Assembly (NCBI GenBank): GCA_007258455.2
Contig: VDFB02270651.1
Span: 492,308,322-492,372,321 of the forward strand
Direction of reading: 5' to 3'
DNA: 64,000 nt
Origin: Sequoia sempervirens
Lineage: Eukaryota; Streptophyta; Pinopsida; Cupressales; Cupressaceae
Shown: piece after piece, positions 61,096 to 64,000 of the stretch
Layout of the letters: each line of letters begins with the position of its first letter
Numbering within the stretch: position 1 is the stretch's first letter
The notes under the pieces: model-generated
What the model was told of the DNA's origin: nothing
The model's database searches: none
The model's input: the letters and a program-made list of their open reading frames with translations, nothing else
Made by a program: the position numbers and the translations under genes

Positions 61096-62602
61096 TGTTA
61101 GACACATAGGATAACTAAGAGGGGGTGAATCAGTTGTGGATTAAAACCTTTGAACCCTTATTGATCTTCAAACCCTTATTAAGCATTAGTATGAAAGGAA
61201 ACAAATAGAACATCAACTCATCCAAAACCATACACAATAGAACACTATGTCGAAAAATCAATAAGGGAAAACCATAGTGAGGATTAGCTCACTATGAATA
61301 TCAATATTGATTACAAAAGGCTTAATGCCAGAAGGGCTCACTTCCCATAGGACTTACTATCCAAAAGAATGAAAGGCTCATTGCCAAGTGCTCACTGCCT
61401 AGGAATATTAATTCTTCTGAAATACAAGAGAATAGAAAGAGACTATTACAAGGAAGTTCACTACCCTAGAGAAACAAGAGAAACCACCCAACCATCTAAA
61501 ACCTTTGGTTCATTTCCTCCAACAACTTTAGGCACATTGAAATGTAGACACCTTCTGCTCACTGCTTTTGGTAGTCTTAGGAATTCATGTAGATCACAAC
61601 ACATGATCACATACACATCATTTCATGCTACTCTTCACATCACACTCTTCTCCAACATTGACCTTGTATGTATATCTTCTACAACCATGAATAACCTTCT
61701 CCATGTCAGTTTCAATGAAGTGTATGCACCTCAAACATGCAACCAACACCTCAAATGTGCAACCACTAAATAGGTCAAAACCAAACAATTCCACGGTGGA
61801 AAGAAGTGAAGGTGGACCACACCGAGGGTTAACCAAAACCCAAACCTATATCGACATGATACACCAAGCTTCCACAATTCATGAAGCACATCTGCAACTA
61901 ACACTAACACACCAGGTTGGCTAAACCGACATTAACACTACTGGACAACTGCATACACACTTAATCAGGTCTAGAAACATCCTATAGACCATGTAGTAAT
62001 ATTACCCAATATCTTGGAATATTCCAACACCATTATATAATATTCGAAATCATTGGCGCAAACATATAAAATAGAAAATGCTATCATCTTGTGCAACCAG
62101 TCAAATTGCCACTAACACACAACTCATGAACCAAGCAAGTGTGCAACAGATGAAACAAAGCCATCCAAGGGAAGATAAATACAATCATCATTAGCACATT
62201 CCCAAATTTATAAGACAAGAAAATTCAACGCAGAGAAGTGCGAAGCAATTCTATTTCTCCCAAATATCCCTCTTCACAAACCAGAGACAACCCAACATAT
62301 ATCTTATATTGTCGCACGATCCATAATCTAAAACTATGGATATAACACCTTTGAAGACTACTGGACATCATATATCAAAACCGCACAAGCACAACTTCAA
62401 GAATGAAGAAATGTGAAACATAATACGTAACACATCCTTGTCACCTTGTACAATCTCTACACAAATTTTCTCAAAAGCACTTGGAAACCAATTGACCCTA
62501 TTGCATCTATAACACCTGCTCAACACCAAAAAAACCTTCTCATCATGACCACGTGCTAGAGGATAACATCAATGACAAAACTAATGACAACATAGTGCAA
62601 CA
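61096..62602 (-). mobile_element. Copia (SIRE-like) LTR, ~1.5 kb
   Basis: Plus-strand ends TGTTAGACACATAGG and GTGCAACA. Read on the minus strand it starts TGTTGCAC right after the purine tract GACAGAGGGGGAGAT, and ends with GATTCACCCCCTCTTAG, the same terminal motif as the LTR at 24914-26228. A second purine tract (complement of 62738-62758) matches that at 24752-24779. Only this one LTR and a short stretch of its internal flank are in the window. Open frames inside are incidental. Confidence 0.7.
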
Positions 62603-62808
62603 ATCTCCCCCTCTGTCATTGATGGAAACACTGGCTAAAAAACCATCAACAACAAAAGCAACTCTAATCTCCAACTCTTGAGAAACTCTCCCCCTTCCTT
62701 GGAAATTCCTTTCCTTGTGTTTTTAAAACTTCAGTCTCTCCCCCTTTGACATCAATGGAAAAAGGAAACACCTACACACTTCATTTCTCTCTCTCCCTTT
62801 TAGGCATA
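62603..62808 (-). other. Internal flank of the copia element (purine tracts)
   Basis: On the minus strand it carries two AGGGGGAGA tracts and no pol sequence; continues after the miniature element at 63194. Confidence 0.6.
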
Positions 62809-62813
62809 AGATA

Positions 62814-63188
62814 TGTTGTAAGATGGTGTGTCCCTTGGTCTCCTTGGTGCAATGCAATGCTTGGGTTCATGACATGGTTTAATTTCCTCCCATGGATCTT
62901 GTATAAATATGGTGGTTGTATCAGGCATTAACAGGTCGATCTTTTGGTGCAACATAAACCACCAATGTAACAATTGGTATCAGAGATGAGGTCACAGGTT
63001 CAAACCCCTTGCTTGCACTGGGGGGATTGTTGCAAGATGGTGTGTCCCTTGGTCTCCTTGGTGTATTGTGGCACTTGGGTTCATGACATGGTTTGACTAC
63101 CTCTTATGGATCTTATATATAAATCTGGCAGTTGTATCGAGCATTAACAGGTCGACCTTTTTGTGTAATGACAACCACCAATGTAACA
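62814..63188 (+). mobile_element. Miniature LTR retrotransposon (TRIM/SMART type, 375 bp)
   Basis: LTRs 62814-62972 (159 bp) and 63028-63188 (161 bp), both TGTTG...TAACA, flanked by AGATA on each side (62809-62813, 63189-63193). The internal region is just 55 bases: primer site TGGTATCAGAG at 62975-62985 and purine tract CTGGGGGGAT ending at 63027, directly before LTR2. LTR1 has a TATAAATA box near 62902. The LTRs differ at many positions (roughly 15%), so it is old. It must have been copied by the proteins of another element. Confidence 0.93.
62975..62985 (+). promoter_or_regulatory. Primer-binding site (initiator tRNA-Met)
   Basis: TGGTATCAGAG two bases after LTR1 of the miniature element. 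Confidence 0.88.
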
Positions 63189-63288
63189 AGATATGTTTCC
63201 ATTGATTGAAGCAAATAATGACACCACTGTAAGGAAGTTAAGGTAGCAGAACTGTAAGGAAGCTAAGGTAACATAACAACTTACAACA

Positions 63289-64000
63289 CTAAACTTGAGA
63301 GGAGAATAATGCAAAAAATTATAGATCTTTTCCGTTACAAAAACTTAAATAGAAATAAACATAAATATCATGCATACCACAACACAATGATTTACGTGGG
63401 GAAAACCGTTTTGGGAGAAAAAACCCACACTCTAAGAGCTACCCAATATATTATTCATAAATCACAAATTACAATATACTTGTAGATCAAGCTTTTCATG
63501 TAGGAGTATCACCAACCAGAGATCTAGAGGCAACGTAACCGCTAACCAACTCTTAGAATACATCACAATCCACAGTCATAATATAATACCCTCATAAAAT
63601 AGGGTTTCCTTCTAGGGAAAGTCAAGACAACAAAATATCAACTATCAGATCTACCTAATGATGAACGGTCCAAATTTACAATAATAAAATATACATAAAA
63701 TGTGGCTTTTTGGGGCATTGCTCCTGAACCCCCACCGGGGTGTGCGGCCCTCGAAGCCCCTCATCGGGGAGTATGAGCCCCCTAGACCCCCACAGGGGTA
63801 CCCCTTGCAACCCCCTGCACTGACGTATCAATAGTACCTTATGTATTTGCAAGGTTGAGACACATTTTCCCAATAGGAACAACTTCCTACACTAATCTTG
63901 AGAGAAGAATAATGAAAAAATCTATAGATCTTTTCAAGTATAGAAACTTAAACCAAAATAAACATAAATATCATGGATACCACAACTCAGTGATTTACAT
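63289..64000. repeat. ~603-bp direct repeat, second copy cut by window end
   Basis: CTAA(A/T)CTTGAGAG(G/A)AGAATAATG begins at 63289 and again at 63892. The ~110 bases following each match closely (ATAGATCTTTTC, AAATAAACATAAATATCATG, GATTTAC). They may be two LTRs or a tandem duplication; the right end is outside the window. Confidence 0.75.
63699..63825. repeat. GC-rich minisatellite remnant
   Basis: Units such as GGGGCATTGCTCCTGAACCC and GAGCCCCCTAGACCCCCACA resemble the array at 17985-18400. It lies inside the 603-bp repeat unit. Confidence 0.7.

Noticed and set aside
61369..61924. Two plus-strand frames within the 61096-62602 LTR
   Set aside because: No domains, and they lie inside an LTR; incidental.
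62975..62985. tRNA fragment
   Set aside because: It is only the primer-binding site of a miniature LTR element; no cloverleaf follows.

Overview
The window is plant nuclear DNA, most likely from a large, repeat-rich genome such as a gymnosperm. The genus cannot be fixed from this sequence. Evidence: one spliced gene with GT-AG introns, long AT-rich spacers, Ty1/copia, Ty3/gypsy and plant-type L1 (zinc-knuckle ORF1) retroelements, hAT-like termini, interstitial TTTAGGG-type repeats, and CT/GA and AT microsatellites. A 154-base run of N at 51347-51500 is an assembly gap inside a CT tract.

The only clearly intact host gene is at 550-6815 (+). It is the 3' part, three exons and 1909 codons, of a very large multidomain protein. 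The visible order is fatty-acyl-AMP ligase (FAAL), two acyl-carrier domains, then three membrane plus left-handed beta-helix (Pls/PosA-like) modules. A catalase-like heme domain lies between the second and third modules. This is an assembly-line architecture expected to activate and tether an acyl chain at a membrane. It is the most interesting biology here; the first exon(s) lie left of the window.

The rest, 6.9-64 kb, is a graveyard of repeats. In order: a large pyrimidine/purine microsatellite with embedded telomere-like repeats (8.67-10.17 kb); a dispersed non-coding repeat (10.6-11.3 kb) with an inverted partner at 54.9-55.6 kb; a gypsy pol fragment (13.8-15.3 kb, -); an hAT-like element with an 8-bp target duplication (17607-19271); a decayed copia element with one LTR (20.1-26.2 kb, +); a degenerate coding region (27.2-28.6 kb); and a ~360-bp tandem array (31.2-44.5 kb). 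That array is interrupted by a non-autonomous LTR element (31709-42887, 5-bp duplication), which is itself interrupted by a 6-kb LINE (35647-41680, 14-bp duplication).

Then come a degraded DDE-type transposase gene (49.4-46.1 kb, -) associated with a 74-bp satellite that has higher-order structure, a fold-back element (52.55-52.86 kb), a compact non-autonomous LTR element with 48- and 100-bp internal repeats (58257-60997, 5-bp duplication), a second copia-type LTR (61096-62602, -), and a 375-bp miniature LTR element (62814-63188, 5-bp duplication). A GC-rich minisatellite and a ~600-bp direct repeat close the window.

Boundaries of most mobile elements were set by matching target-site duplications read directly from the sequence. 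Percent identities and family names are by-eye judgements.
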